Below are positions 7,647 to 12,996 of a stretch of DNA of 14,938 nucleotides, one piece after another. Position numbers and translations under genes: made by a program. How positions within the stretch are numbered: position 1 is the stretch's first letter; every line of letters begins with the position of its first letter. The stretch is from positions 1 to 14,938 of the forward strand of contig JAGOSU010000015.1 in assembly GCA_018062165.1 (NCBI GenBank). Reading direction: 5' to 3'. Under the pieces are notes generated by a model. The model was not told the origin of the DNA and ran no database searches. It saw only the letters and a list, made by a program, of their open reading frames with translations. Origin of the DNA: Minisyncoccota bacterium. Lineage in GTDB: Bacteria; Patescibacteriota; Minisyncoccia; Phycocordibacterales; Phycocordibacteraceae.

Positions 7647-8319
7647 CAAGGAGTCCTTTGACTACCCTATACACATCCTCGTGGATTGCCTCCCGGGGCC
7701 TCATCTCGCCATTTTCCGCGCATTCAATGACGTGCCAGTTGGGTTGGCGCTCAGCAAGCCACTTGGCCGCCTCATAGCTGCGTTCCATATAGTCTTGGTC
7801 CTTCTCCACCACATCCTTGCCCTCAGTGTTCTTCACCTCCCGCTTCTCATCAAGCAGCTGTAGGGAGAGCTCGAGCGGCACATGGAAGTAGATAACTGCG
7901 TCGGGCTTTGGGACACCAAGGGTGGTGTGCTCCATGCCATCGAGCCAGATAAGGAACTCCTCGCGTTCCTCTGTCGCGGAAATCTTGCCTCCTTGGTGGA
8001 TTTGGTTGGAGGAGGAAAAGCGGTCCGTAATCACCACCTTCCCCTGGTCAAGCGCGTGCTTGATTCTAGGCGTCTCCTCAAAGCGGTCGAGTGCGTAGAG
8101 GGTGGAGGCAATCTTAGGATCAAGGTTAGCGAAGTCCCCACACTTCCCTGCAAGGCAGGCGGCAAGGAGGGTCCCAAAGAAATTACGGTTGTAGGAGGGA
8201 AAATTGAGCGCTTCGTGCTCTACGTTTTCTCTCTGGAGGCGCTCGGACAATAGCTTGGTCTGGGTTGCCTTCCCAGAGCCGTCGTTGCCGTCGAGGACTA
8301 TAAACACCCCTTTTTTCAT
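7642..8319 (-). CDS. tmk: Thymidylate (dTMP) kinase
   Basis: Phosphorylates dTMP to dTDP with ATP, the step after ThyA. The 225-residue protein has the P-loop LDGNDGSGKATQTKLL (9-24) with GSGKAT, the DR motif ITDRFSSSNQIHQGGK (97-112) that binds the nucleoside monophosphate, and KPDAVIYFHVP (138-148), the usual strand before the lid. The lid region (about 155-185) is charged, REVKNTEGKDVVEKDQDYMER. The form is closest to archaeal/CPR-like thymidylate kinases. The ATG lies 6 bases after a TATACT hexamer; AAGG just before the ATG could also serve as a weak, too-close ribosome binding site. It diverges from thyA and heads the minus-strand run. Confidence 0.92.
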   Translation of the reverse strand: MKKGVFIVLDGNDGSGKATQTKLLSERLQRENVEHEALNFPSYNRNFFGTLLAACLAGKCGDFANLDPKIASTLYALDRFEETPRIKHALDQGKVVITDRFSSSNQIHQGGKISATEEREEFLIWLDGMEHTTLGVPKPDAVIYFHVPLELSLQLLDEKREVKNTEGKDVVEKDQDYMERSYEAAKWLAERQPNWHVIECAENGEMRPREAIHEDVYRVVKGLLV

Positions 8320-8325
8320 ACCCTT

Positions 8326-8333
8326 AGTATACT
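8326..8333. promoter_or_regulatory. Palindromic bidirectional -10 (AGTATACT) between tmk and thyA
   Basis: The 22 bases between the two ATGs contain the 8-base palindrome AGTATACT. On the plus strand it supplies TATACT (8328-8333), 8 bases before the thyA ATG. On the minus strand it supplies TATACT (8331 down to 8326), 6 bases before the tmk ATG. Both spacings place the transcription start at or within a few bases of the start codon. Neither direction has a recognisable -35 box or TGn extension, so other determinants may contribute. Confidence 0.6.
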
Positions 8334-8341
8334 GCCTGTAT

Positions 8342-9175
8342 ATGGAACAGCCCTACCTACACGCTCTGAGGAAAATCTATGAGGAGGGGACCGATCGTGA
8401 AGATAGGACGGGGGTTGGAACACGCGGACTTCTCGGCTTCCAAATGCGCTTTGACCTCGCGCACGGATTCCCCGCAATCACTACCAAGAAACTCGCCTTC
8501 AAAGCAGTAAAGAGTGAACTCCTCTGGTTCCTTGAAGGAAGCAATGATGACAACCGTCTCAAAGAACTGAATGGAAGTGAGCGCACGATTTGGACTGATA
8601 ACGCAGAAGCTGACTACTGGAAACCAAAAGCAAGGTTCCCCGGCGACCTCGGTCGCATTTATGGCGTGCAATGGAGAAGCTGGCAGAAGCCGGATGGCAC
8701 GACCGTCGACCAGATTAAGGATGTTATTGAGCGCATCAAGAAAGATCCGTATAGTCGTCGCCTCATCGTCTCTGCGTGGAATCCGGGAGAGCTTGACCAG
8801 ATGGCGCTTCCTCCCTGTCACGTCATGTTCCAGTTCTTTGTCGCTGACGGCAGGCTTTCAATGCAGATGTACCAGCGAAGTTGCGATATGTTCCTTGGCG
8901 TTCCCTTCAACATCGCCTCCTATTCCCTCTTCTTAAAGATGGTCGCGCAGGTAACTGGCTACGAAGCTGGAGAGTTCGTACACGTGCTTGGAGACGCACA
9001 CATCTATAAGAACCACTTCGACGCCGTCGAGGAACAGCTGAAGCGTGAACCGCTCTCCTCCCCTACGCTTTGGCTCAACCCAGACATAAAAGACATCGAT
9101 AAATTCACGATGGACGATATTAAACTCGAGAACTACGAATCACATCCTTCCATAAAGGCGCCGATGGCCGTATAA
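8342..9175 (+). CDS. thyA: Thymidylate synthase (ThyA type)
   Basis: Methylates dUMP to dTMP using methylene-THF and releases dihydrofolate. The 277-residue protein is close to E. coli ThyA in length and has the full signature set: DRTGVGT (21-27), FPAITTKKL (43-51), WFLEGSND near 62-69, RIYGVQWRSW (105-114), DPYSRRLIVSAWNP (135-148) with phosphate-binding arginines, ALPPCH with the catalytic Cys159, QRSCDMFLGVPFNIASY (178-194), GDAHIYKNH (217-225) and the conserved C-terminal APMAV. The ATG at 8342 is chosen because the family N-terminus starts there; the frame is open back to 8204, but that extension overlaps tmk and resembles no ThyA sequence. It is first in the plus-strand thyA-dcd-cyclo-ligase-folA run. 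Confidence 0.97.
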   Translation: MEQPYLHALRKIYEEGTDREDRTGVGTRGLLGFQMRFDLAHGFPAITTKKLAFKAVKSELLWFLEGSNDDNRLKELNGSERTIWTDNAEADYWKPKARFPGDLGRIYGVQWRSWQKPDGTTVDQIKDVIERIKKDPYSRRLIVSAWNPGELDQMALPPCHVMFQFFVADGRLSMQMYQRSCDMFLGVPFNIASYSLFLKMVAQVTGYEAGEFVHVLGDAHIYKNHFDAVEEQLKREPLSSPTLWLNPDIKDIDKFTMDDIKLENYESHPSIKAPMAV

Positions 9176-9176
9176 T
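9171..9176 (+). promoter_or_regulatory. Consensus -10 (TATAAT) for dcd, overlapping the thyA stop
   Basis: The last valine codon of thyA, its stop and the next base read GTA TAA T and contain a perfect TATAAT. Nine bases separate it from the dcd ATG at 9186, so transcription would start about 2-3 bases before the ATG. No Shine-Dalgarno occurs in that gap. The -35 region is weak. Confidence 0.45.
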
Positions 9177-9185
9177 CCTGCAACT

Positions 9186-9884
9186 ATGGCTCTCTCCGAC
9201 AAGAAGATTCTCGAACACATGAAGGCCGGTACGGTCGTCATCGAACCGTTTGATAAAGACAACCTTTGCACGTCCTCAATGGACGTCACCCTCGGCGAGT
9301 GGTTCTACCGCGAGCAGCGCCCAAAGCGCTACAAGAACCTCTTCAACCTCTACAGTAAGGAGGACACTGAACTTATCTGGGGCACGGAGCCGCACCGCGC
9401 AAGCTTTGCGAAAGATTGCCTTACCGATTTCAACTTCACGTTCGAGGGAATCCGCCCTGACGACAAGGTCATCCTGCTTGAACCAGGAGAGACCATCCTC
9501 GCGCACACTAACGAGTTCATCGGCGGTCGCGATACCGTCACCACCATGATGAAGGCCCGCTCGTCGCTCGGACGTAACTTCATCAACGTCTGTAAGTGCG
9601 CTGGCTGGGGGGACGTCGGGTACATCAACCGCTGGACGATGGAAATCTCCAACTCCTCTCGCCACTACATCATCCCGCTTGTCGTCGGTCGCCGCATTGC
9701 ACAGCTCGTCTTCTTTGAGACCGGACCGATTCTCAAGAAAGATTACGCCGCCAAGGGTAAGTACCAGACTTCAACTGAGCTCAAGAAGCTCAAGCGTGAC
9801 TGGAAGCCGGAGATGATGCTCCCCCGTCTTTGGAACGATCGCGATATTAAGAAGCGACAACCGTGGCACAAGAAATCAAAATAA
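9186..9884 (+). CDS. dcd: dCTP deaminase family protein
   Basis: Predicted to deaminate dCTP, supplying deoxyuridine nucleotides for ThyA. The 232-residue protein shows the family core: CTSSMDVTLGEWF (28-40), LLEPGETILAHTNEFIG (97-113), ARSSLGR (124-130), a glycine-containing turn before WTMEISNSS (150-158) with the likely catalytic Glu153, and RIAQLVFFETGP (170-181), then KYQ (192-194). It is longer than the roughly 190 residues of E. coli Dcd, with extra sequence near 47-78 and a basic C-terminal tail. Some members of this family also hydrolyse dUTP to dUMP; no separate dUTPase gene is visible here, so a bifunctional enzyme is attractive, but the sequence alone does not settle it. It starts 10 bases after thyA. 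Confidence 0.88.
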   Translation: MALSDKKILEHMKAGTVVIEPFDKDNLCTSSMDVTLGEWFYREQRPKRYKNLFNLYSKEDTELIWGTEPHRASFAKDCLTDFNFTFEGIRPDDKVILLEPGETILAHTNEFIGGRDTVTTMMKARSSLGRNFINVCKCAGWGDVGYINRWTMEISNSSRHYIIPLVVGRRIAQLVFFETGPILKKDYAAKGKYQTSTELKKLKRDWKPEMMLPRLWNDRDIKKRQPWHKKSK

Positions 9885-10309
9885 GTAACACCTTGAGCGC
9901 TTACGGCGCTTTTGTTACGTACGTCCCACTCAAGGGTGAGGTTCCGTTCAACGACTACCTCACCCTCCCGAAGGAAGCAGCGCAGTACAAAATTACGCCC
10001 CGCGCTTCCCTCAATCCCGAGCGCGAAGCTGAAGCGGCACGTGCGGCGACTAAAGGACTCCCCGTCGCCATACTTATACCCGGACGTGCCTTTGATGTGC
10101 AGGGCACACGGCATGGGCAAGGTGGTGGTTGGTACGACCGCTTCCTCGGTTTTGTACCGAAGAACTGGCTGCGCGTCGGGTTCTGCTACCCTACCCAGTT
10201 CTTCGAAGGCCCTATAACAAGAGAGCCTTGGGACCAGGTTATGGACTATGTCTGCGTGGCTGATGGGGATGAGCTGGTTGTGTATCACACCAAAGCGCGT
10301 GGCATTTGA
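9863..10309 (+). CDS. Short 5-formyltetrahydrofolate cyclo-ligase-like protein
   Basis: Family members convert 5-formyl-THF to 5,10-methenyl-THF with ATP, returning a by-product of SHMT activity to the folate pool. The 148-residue product has the family's C-terminal core: VTYVPLKGEVPF (18-29), VAILIPGRAFDVQGTRHGQGGGWYDRFL (68-95, with the glycine-rich GQGGGWYDR loop), and REPWDQVMDYV (120-130). Family members are usually about 180-200 residues, and the N-terminal 40-50 residues, which normally carry a conserved lysine/arginine helix, are missing. The start used is GTG 9863, overlapping dcd by 22 bases; TTG 9893 is an alternative. It ends in TGA, one of only two TGA stops seen here, and the following folA lies in the same frame. 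Confidence 0.78.
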   Translation: MAQEIKISNTLSAYGAFVTYVPLKGEVPFNDYLTLPKEAAQYKITPRASLNPEREAEAARAATKGLPVAILIPGRAFDVQGTRHGQGGGWYDRFLGFVPKNWLRVGFCYPTQFFEGPITREPWDQVMDYVCVADGDELVVYHTKARGI

Positions 10310-10321
10310 TACTCTAAGGAC

Positions 10322-10810
10322 ATGATTGCCGCTATCGCCGCCATTGGCGCTACCACCAACGTCCTCGGAAAGGACAACGATTTGGTATGGGAGATTCCAG
10401 AAGACCTTGAGCGCTTCCGGAACTTCACCCGAAACCACCCCATCATCATGGGCCGTAAGACCTGGGAATCACTCCCTGCTGAACGCCGACCGCTTCCTAA
10501 GCGCACCAACATCGTAGTAACGCGCCAAACTGACTACGACGCTCCTGGTGCCGTCGTCGTCTCTTCCGTTGAAGCTGCGGTTGAAGCAGCAAAGAATGCC
10601 CCTGGGGCTGAAGAGATTTACATCATCGGTGGCAGCGGCATCTTCAAAGATGCATTCCCTTTCACCGACCGCCTCTACCTCACCTTAGTGCATGACGACG
10701 CAGAGGGTGACGTGCACTTCCCTGACTACGGCGAGTTTACAAAAGTAGTTGAGCGCACCGAACACCTTGACCACACGCCGCCCTACACGTATCTCACCCT
10801 CGAACGTTAG
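10322..10810 (+). CDS. folA: Dihydrofolate reductase
   Basis: Reduces dihydrofolate to THF with NADPH, regenerating the cofactor oxidised by ThyA. The 162-residue protein matches FolA length and motifs: MIAAIAAIG at the N-terminus, LVWEIPEDLERFRNFT (21-36) with Asp28 at the position of the catalytic Asp27 of E. coli, PIIMGRKTWESLP (40-52) with the NADPH-binding GRKTW, RTNIVVTRQ (61-69), and EIYIIGGSGIFKDAF (98-112). It follows the cyclo-ligase stop by 12 bases, with AAGGA only two bases before the ATG. Its TAG overlaps the TAA of the convergent gene (TTAG shared), leaving no room for a terminator between them. Confidence 0.96.
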   Translation: MIAAIAAIGATTNVLGKDNDLVWEIPEDLERFRNFTRNHPIIMGRKTWESLPAERRPLPKRTNIVVTRQTDYDAPGAVVVSSVEAAVEAAKNAPGAEEIYIIGGSGIFKDAFPFTDRLYLTLVHDDAEGDVHFPDYGEFTKVVERTEHLDHTPPYTYLTLER

Positions 10811-11250
10811 CGTGCGTAGTACTGCGACCCAAGGATACTAATAAGGAGTTTGATCCTACCCCGCAGTGCTGATGGGAGTTCTTTTTGTTCTAGAAGTGTA
10901 CTTGCCGTCGTTAGCGCCTCTTTAAGCATAGTGCTGGTGATGTTCCCAATCTTTGTGAAATAGCGCGACTGGTCGCCGCTATTCCTATACTCGGCAACAA
11001 TGGGCTCGAACGCCTTACGGAACTCGGCAAGCTCTTGCGGCAGCTCCTTAAGAGCCTGCGTAAACAGGGGGCCGTAGTAGCGAAGTGCTTCGACGCCCTG
11101 CGTGTCTTTCTGCATACGTTTCGCGAGCGTGCGACAGATAGCTGCGACAAGCTCGTTATGTATAACGGGTTGCGGAAGATCGCGTGCCCCACCAAGGTAG
11201 ATATGCCGTTCAAGCAATTTCATTATGACGATAATGCGGTCGCTATTCAT
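10807..11250 (-). CDS. Unknown protein, 147 residues; possibly the C-terminal part of an interrupted gene
   Basis: I do not recognise this protein. It looks mostly helical, with no signal peptide or membrane segment: IIVIMKLLERHIYLGGARDLP, then NELVAAICRTLAKRM, YYGPLFTQALKELPQELAEFRKAFEPIV and a basic C-terminus (LRGRIKLLISILGSQYYAR). The ATG at 11250 is the first usual start codon in this frame, but the frame is open for 27 codons further upstream, to the TGA that ends the preceding ORF, and those codons also look protein-like (WEREKCTALAILIRVFF). It may therefore be the distal part of one gene of about 274 codons. No good ribosome binding site precedes the ATG; GGAG directly abuts it. The 3' end overlaps the folA stop. 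Confidence 0.6.
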   Translation of the reverse strand: MNSDRIIVIMKLLERHIYLGGARDLPQPVIHNELVAAICRTLAKRMQKDTQGVEALRYYGPLFTQALKELPQELAEFRKAFEPIVAEYRNSGDQSRYFTKIGNITSTMLKEALTTASTLLEQKELPSALRGRIKLLISILGSQYYAR

Positions 11251-11331
11251 CTCCAGCTCTTTACGATCTTCAACCGTAAAGAAGACTCGGATAAGAATGG
11301 CGAGCGCCGTACATTTCTCGCGCTCCCAAAT

Positions 11332-11631
11332 TCACGCTGCACCGCTAGTGTCTATCTCCCGATTAATTCCCCGTGCAGCATGCGCGGTAGTCGCATCTTC
11401 TCCATAGTCCCCCACAAGATTTTCCGGAAGCGGTGTCTGCATAAAACGTGTAATCGCTTCAGCGGGGTTCTGCGTATTCAAAAGGTCTTCAATCATGCCG
11501 ATGGCAATGCCCTGCAGTACCTGCGGAAACACCAGGTTCCTGTCTCTGGCCCGCTCGAAGATGGGAGTAATCTCCTCTACCGACATGGGTCCCTTCTCGG
11601 GGACGGAAGCTTCTTCGGGAGTGTTCGACAT
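11332..11631 (-). CDS. Unknown protein, 99 residues; possibly the N-terminal part of an interrupted gene
   Basis: I do not recognise this protein. It starts with a polar stretch (MSNTPEEASVPEKGPMSVEE) and continues with predicted helices (EITPIFERARDRNLVFPQVLQGIAIG and MIEDLLNTQNPAEAITRFMQ) and a polar tail ending DTSGAA. The start is well supported: TAGAAT lies 6 bases before the ATG and just after the rplK terminator. It ends in TGA at 11332-11334, and the next 27 codons plus the 147-residue ORF continue in the same frame. Either this is a genuine small protein followed by another, or the TGA is a nonsense mutation, sequencing error or recoded codon within one gene. Confidence 0.65.
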   Translation of the reverse strand: MSNTPEEASVPEKGPMSVEEITPIFERARDRNLVFPQVLQGIAIGMIEDLLNTQNPAEAITRFMQTPLPENLVGDYGEDATTAHAARGINREIDTSGAA

Positions 11632-11637
11632 GCGCGT

Positions 11638-11643
11638 ATTCTA
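11638..11643 (-). promoter_or_regulatory. Putative -10 (TAGAAT) for the 99-residue ORF
   Basis: TAGAAT on the minus strand lies 6 bases before the ATG at 11631 and immediately downstream of the rplK terminator. A gene directly after a strong terminator needs its own promoter, which strengthens the call. The spacing predicts a leaderless transcript. Confidence 0.55.
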
Positions 11644-11646
11644 CAC

Positions 11647-11674
11647 AAGAAAAAACCCCGCTTCAGGCGGGGTT
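11647..11674 (-). terminator. Intrinsic terminator after rplK
   Basis: On the minus strand an 8-bp GC-rich stem (AACCCCGC / GCGGGGTT, 11654-11674) with a 5-base loop runs into a T-rich tract. It begins 6 bases after the rplK stop, so it closes the secE-nusG-rplK transcript. Confidence 0.9.
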
Positions 11675-11679
11675 GTTTC

Positions 11680-12099
11680 TTACTTAACGTTGATTCCCAT
11701 TGAGCGGGCCGTGCCCTCGATGATGCGGTCGGCCGCTTCAGGGGAACCGGCAGAGAGGTCCGGCATCTTCTGCTCAGAGACCTTGCGAACCTGGTCCTTG
11801 GTAAGTGTTGCAACTGGCTTGCCTCCTGGCTTCTGAGAGCCCTTGTCCATGCCAAGAATCTTGAGGATGAGGCGGGAAGCGGGAGGGGTCTTAAGAACGA
11901 AAGAGAAGGTGCGGTCCTCGTAGACGGAGAGGTCGACAGGGATAATGTCCCCCATCTTGTCCTTGGTGGCCTCGTTGAACTTGTTAACGAAATCCCCGAT
12001 GTTCACTCCTGCGGGACCGAGGACGGTACCGACTGGAGGCGCAGGGGTGGCCTTCCCTGCTGGGATCTGGAGCTTAATCTTCTTTACGACTTTAGGCAT
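11680..12099 (-). CDS. rplK: Ribosomal protein L11
   Basis: L11 binds 23S rRNA in the GTPase-associated centre and stimulates translation factors and, in many bacteria, the stringent response. The 139-residue protein matches the family throughout: KIKLQIPAGKATPAPPVGTV with the conserved proline-rich segment, LGPAGVNIGDFVNKFNEAT, the TFSFVLKTPPAS linker region, and the C-terminal RNA-binding domain ending in IIEGTARSMGINVK. It starts 17 bases after the nusG stop with no clear Shine-Dalgarno. rplA, which commonly follows rplK, is absent: a strong terminator follows within a few bases and the next ORF is unrecognised. Confidence 0.98.
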   Translation of the reverse strand: MPKVVKKIKLQIPAGKATPAPPVGTVLGPAGVNIGDFVNKFNEATKDKMGDIIPVDLSVYEDRTFSFVLKTPPASRLILKILGMDKGSQKPGGKPVATLTKDQVRKVSEQKMPDLSAGSPEAADRIIEGTARSMGINVK

Positions 12100-12116
12100 A
12101 GTTGAATGACTTTACG

Positions 12117-12686
12117 CTAGAGCTTGCGAACCTGCAAGAAATCGAGCTCGACCGGGGTCTCGCGACCGAACATGGCCACGAGGACCTTCACCTTACCGCG
12201 CTCCTCGTCGACCTCCCCTACCTTGCCCTCAAGATCCTTGAACGGACCGTCAGCGATAACCACCGGGTCATCCTTGCCGAGGTCGATGCGGTGCTTAGGA
12301 GCTTCTGCATCCATGCGCTTCATAAGCGAAGACACCTCATCGTCGCTCATAGGAACTGGGGTAACGCCTGAGCCCACGAAGCCCGTCACACGAGGAGTGT
12401 TGCGGACCACGAACCAGGAATCCTCATCCACAATCATGCGTACGAGAATGTAGCCTGGGTAAATCTTCTCCTCCTCAACGACGCGCTTGCCGCCCTTTAC
12501 GCGAATCTTCTTCTCGGTTGGGACGACGACGTCGAAAATCTTCCCTTCCATACCAAGAGACTCAATGCGCTGCTTGAGGTTACGCTCAACAGCGTTTTCA
12601 TAGCCTGCGTAGGTGTGGATGGTGTACCAGCGAGGCTCCGTGTTGATGGAGTCTTCGGAGAAGCTGGGCGAGGTGCGCATTTCCAT
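12117..12686 (-). CDS. nusG: Transcription elongation factor NusG
   Basis: NusG binds RNA polymerase, affects pausing and Rho-dependent termination, and links transcription to translation. The 189-residue protein shows the NGN domain (PRWYTIHTYAGYENAVERNLKQRIESLG; VVPTEKK; YPGYILVRMIVDEDSWFVVRNTPRVTGFVG) and the C-terminal KOW domain (DGPFKDLEGKVGEVDEERGKVKVLVAMFGRETPVEL, ending QVRKL). The ATG at 12686 is chosen: it lies 10 bases after the secE stop and leaves a short polar leader before the NGN domain. ATG 12680 is an alternative. The frame is open to 12767, but those extra 27 residues lie over secE and are not NusG-like. No Shine-Dalgarno is visible. Confidence 0.95.
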   Translation of the reverse strand: MEMRTSPSFSEDSINTEPRWYTIHTYAGYENAVERNLKQRIESLGMEGKIFDVVVPTEKKIRVKGGKRVVEEEKIYPGYILVRMIVDEDSWFVVRNTPRVTGFVGSGVTPVPMSDDEVSSLMKRMDAEAPKHRIDLGKDDPVVIADGPFKDLEGKVGEVDEERGKVKVLVAMFGRETPVELDFLQVRKL

Positions 12687-12696
12687 AGGAAGGTTG

Positions 12697-12879
12697 TTAG
12701 CGGATAAAGACGCCGACGAGGTTCGTGAACACGTAGTCGAACCCAGAGATAAGAAGTGCGAACGCAACCGAGATCAAGATGATGAGCAACGTGTGCGTGG
12801 CGGCCGTGCGCGGCTTAGGCCACACGACATGCTCGAGTTCTGCGCGCACGTTCTTAAGATAGGTGAAGAGTGACTTCAT
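12697..12879 (-). CDS. secE: Preprotein translocase subunit SecE
   Basis: SecE is the small subunit that clamps SecY in the membrane. The 60-residue protein has the single-membrane-segment form: a short amphipathic helix (SLFTYLKNVRAELEHVVWPK) with the conserved VxWP element, then one hydrophobic segment from about residue 29 (HTLLIILISVAFALLISGF). The length is normal for the minimal SecE. The secE-nusG-rplK order is the classic bacterial arrangement and supports the call for so small a protein. The ATG at 12879 follows a leader of about 35 bases that contains a terminator-like hairpin and no Shine-Dalgarno. Confidence 0.95.
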   Translation of the reverse strand: MKSLFTYLKNVRAELEHVVWPKPRTAATHTLLIILISVAFALLISGFDYVFTNLVGVFIR

Positions 12880-12889
12880 GGTCCAAAAT

Positions 12890-12909
12890 AAAAAGCCCCG
12901 AGGGCCTTT
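12890..12909 (-). terminator. Terminator-like hairpin in the secE leader (possible attenuator)
   Basis: On the minus strand AAAGGCCC and GGGCTTTT pair around a 3-base loop (8 bp with one G-U pair), followed by an almost uninterrupted T tract (TTATTTT). It lies after the predicted secE promoter and only about 10 bases before the secE ATG. It is therefore either a second terminator for upstream transcription or an attenuator of secE-nusG-rplK. Confidence 0.75.
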
Positions 12910-12920
12910 GATACAAGAGG

Positions 12921-12949
12921 ATAGTACTACTGGGTCTGAGGGTCGTCAA
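12921..12949 (-). promoter_or_regulatory. -35/-10 promoter of the secE-nusG-rplK operon
   Basis: On the minus strand TTGACG (12949-12944) matches the -35 consensus at five of six bases. A 17-base spacer follows, then TACTAT (12926-12921) as -10. It lies between the terminator of the SIMPL gene and the secE leader hairpin. The predicted start near 12914 gives a leader of about 35 bases. It is the best -35/-10 pair in the window. Confidence 0.7.
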
Positions 12950-12954
12950 GATAA

Positions 12955-12984
12955 CGAAAAACCGCCCCCTTGAAGGGGCGGTTT
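12955..12984 (-). terminator. Intrinsic terminator after the SIMPL-domain gene
   Basis: On the minus strand a perfect 10-bp stem (AAACCGCCCC / GGGGCGGTTT) with a 6-base loop is followed by T residues. It starts 12 bases after the stop of the SIMPL gene and isolates that gene from the secE operon. Confidence 0.92.
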
Positions 12985-12996
12985 CCGCATGAGACG

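Noticed and set aside
6923..7777. Plus-strand frame of 284 codons opposite glyA and tmk
   Set aside because: It crosses the boundary of two well-conserved minus-strand genes and has no protein family features.
8204..8341. 46-residue N-terminal extension of ThyA
   Set aside because: It overlaps tmk, lacks similarity to any ThyA N-terminus, and the ATG at 8342 is where the family begins and is preceded by a promoter-like hexamer.
12687..12767. 27-residue N-terminal extension of NusG
   Set aside because: It is read from within secE in another frame and is serine-rich and unlike NusG; the ATG at 12686 fits the operon spacing.
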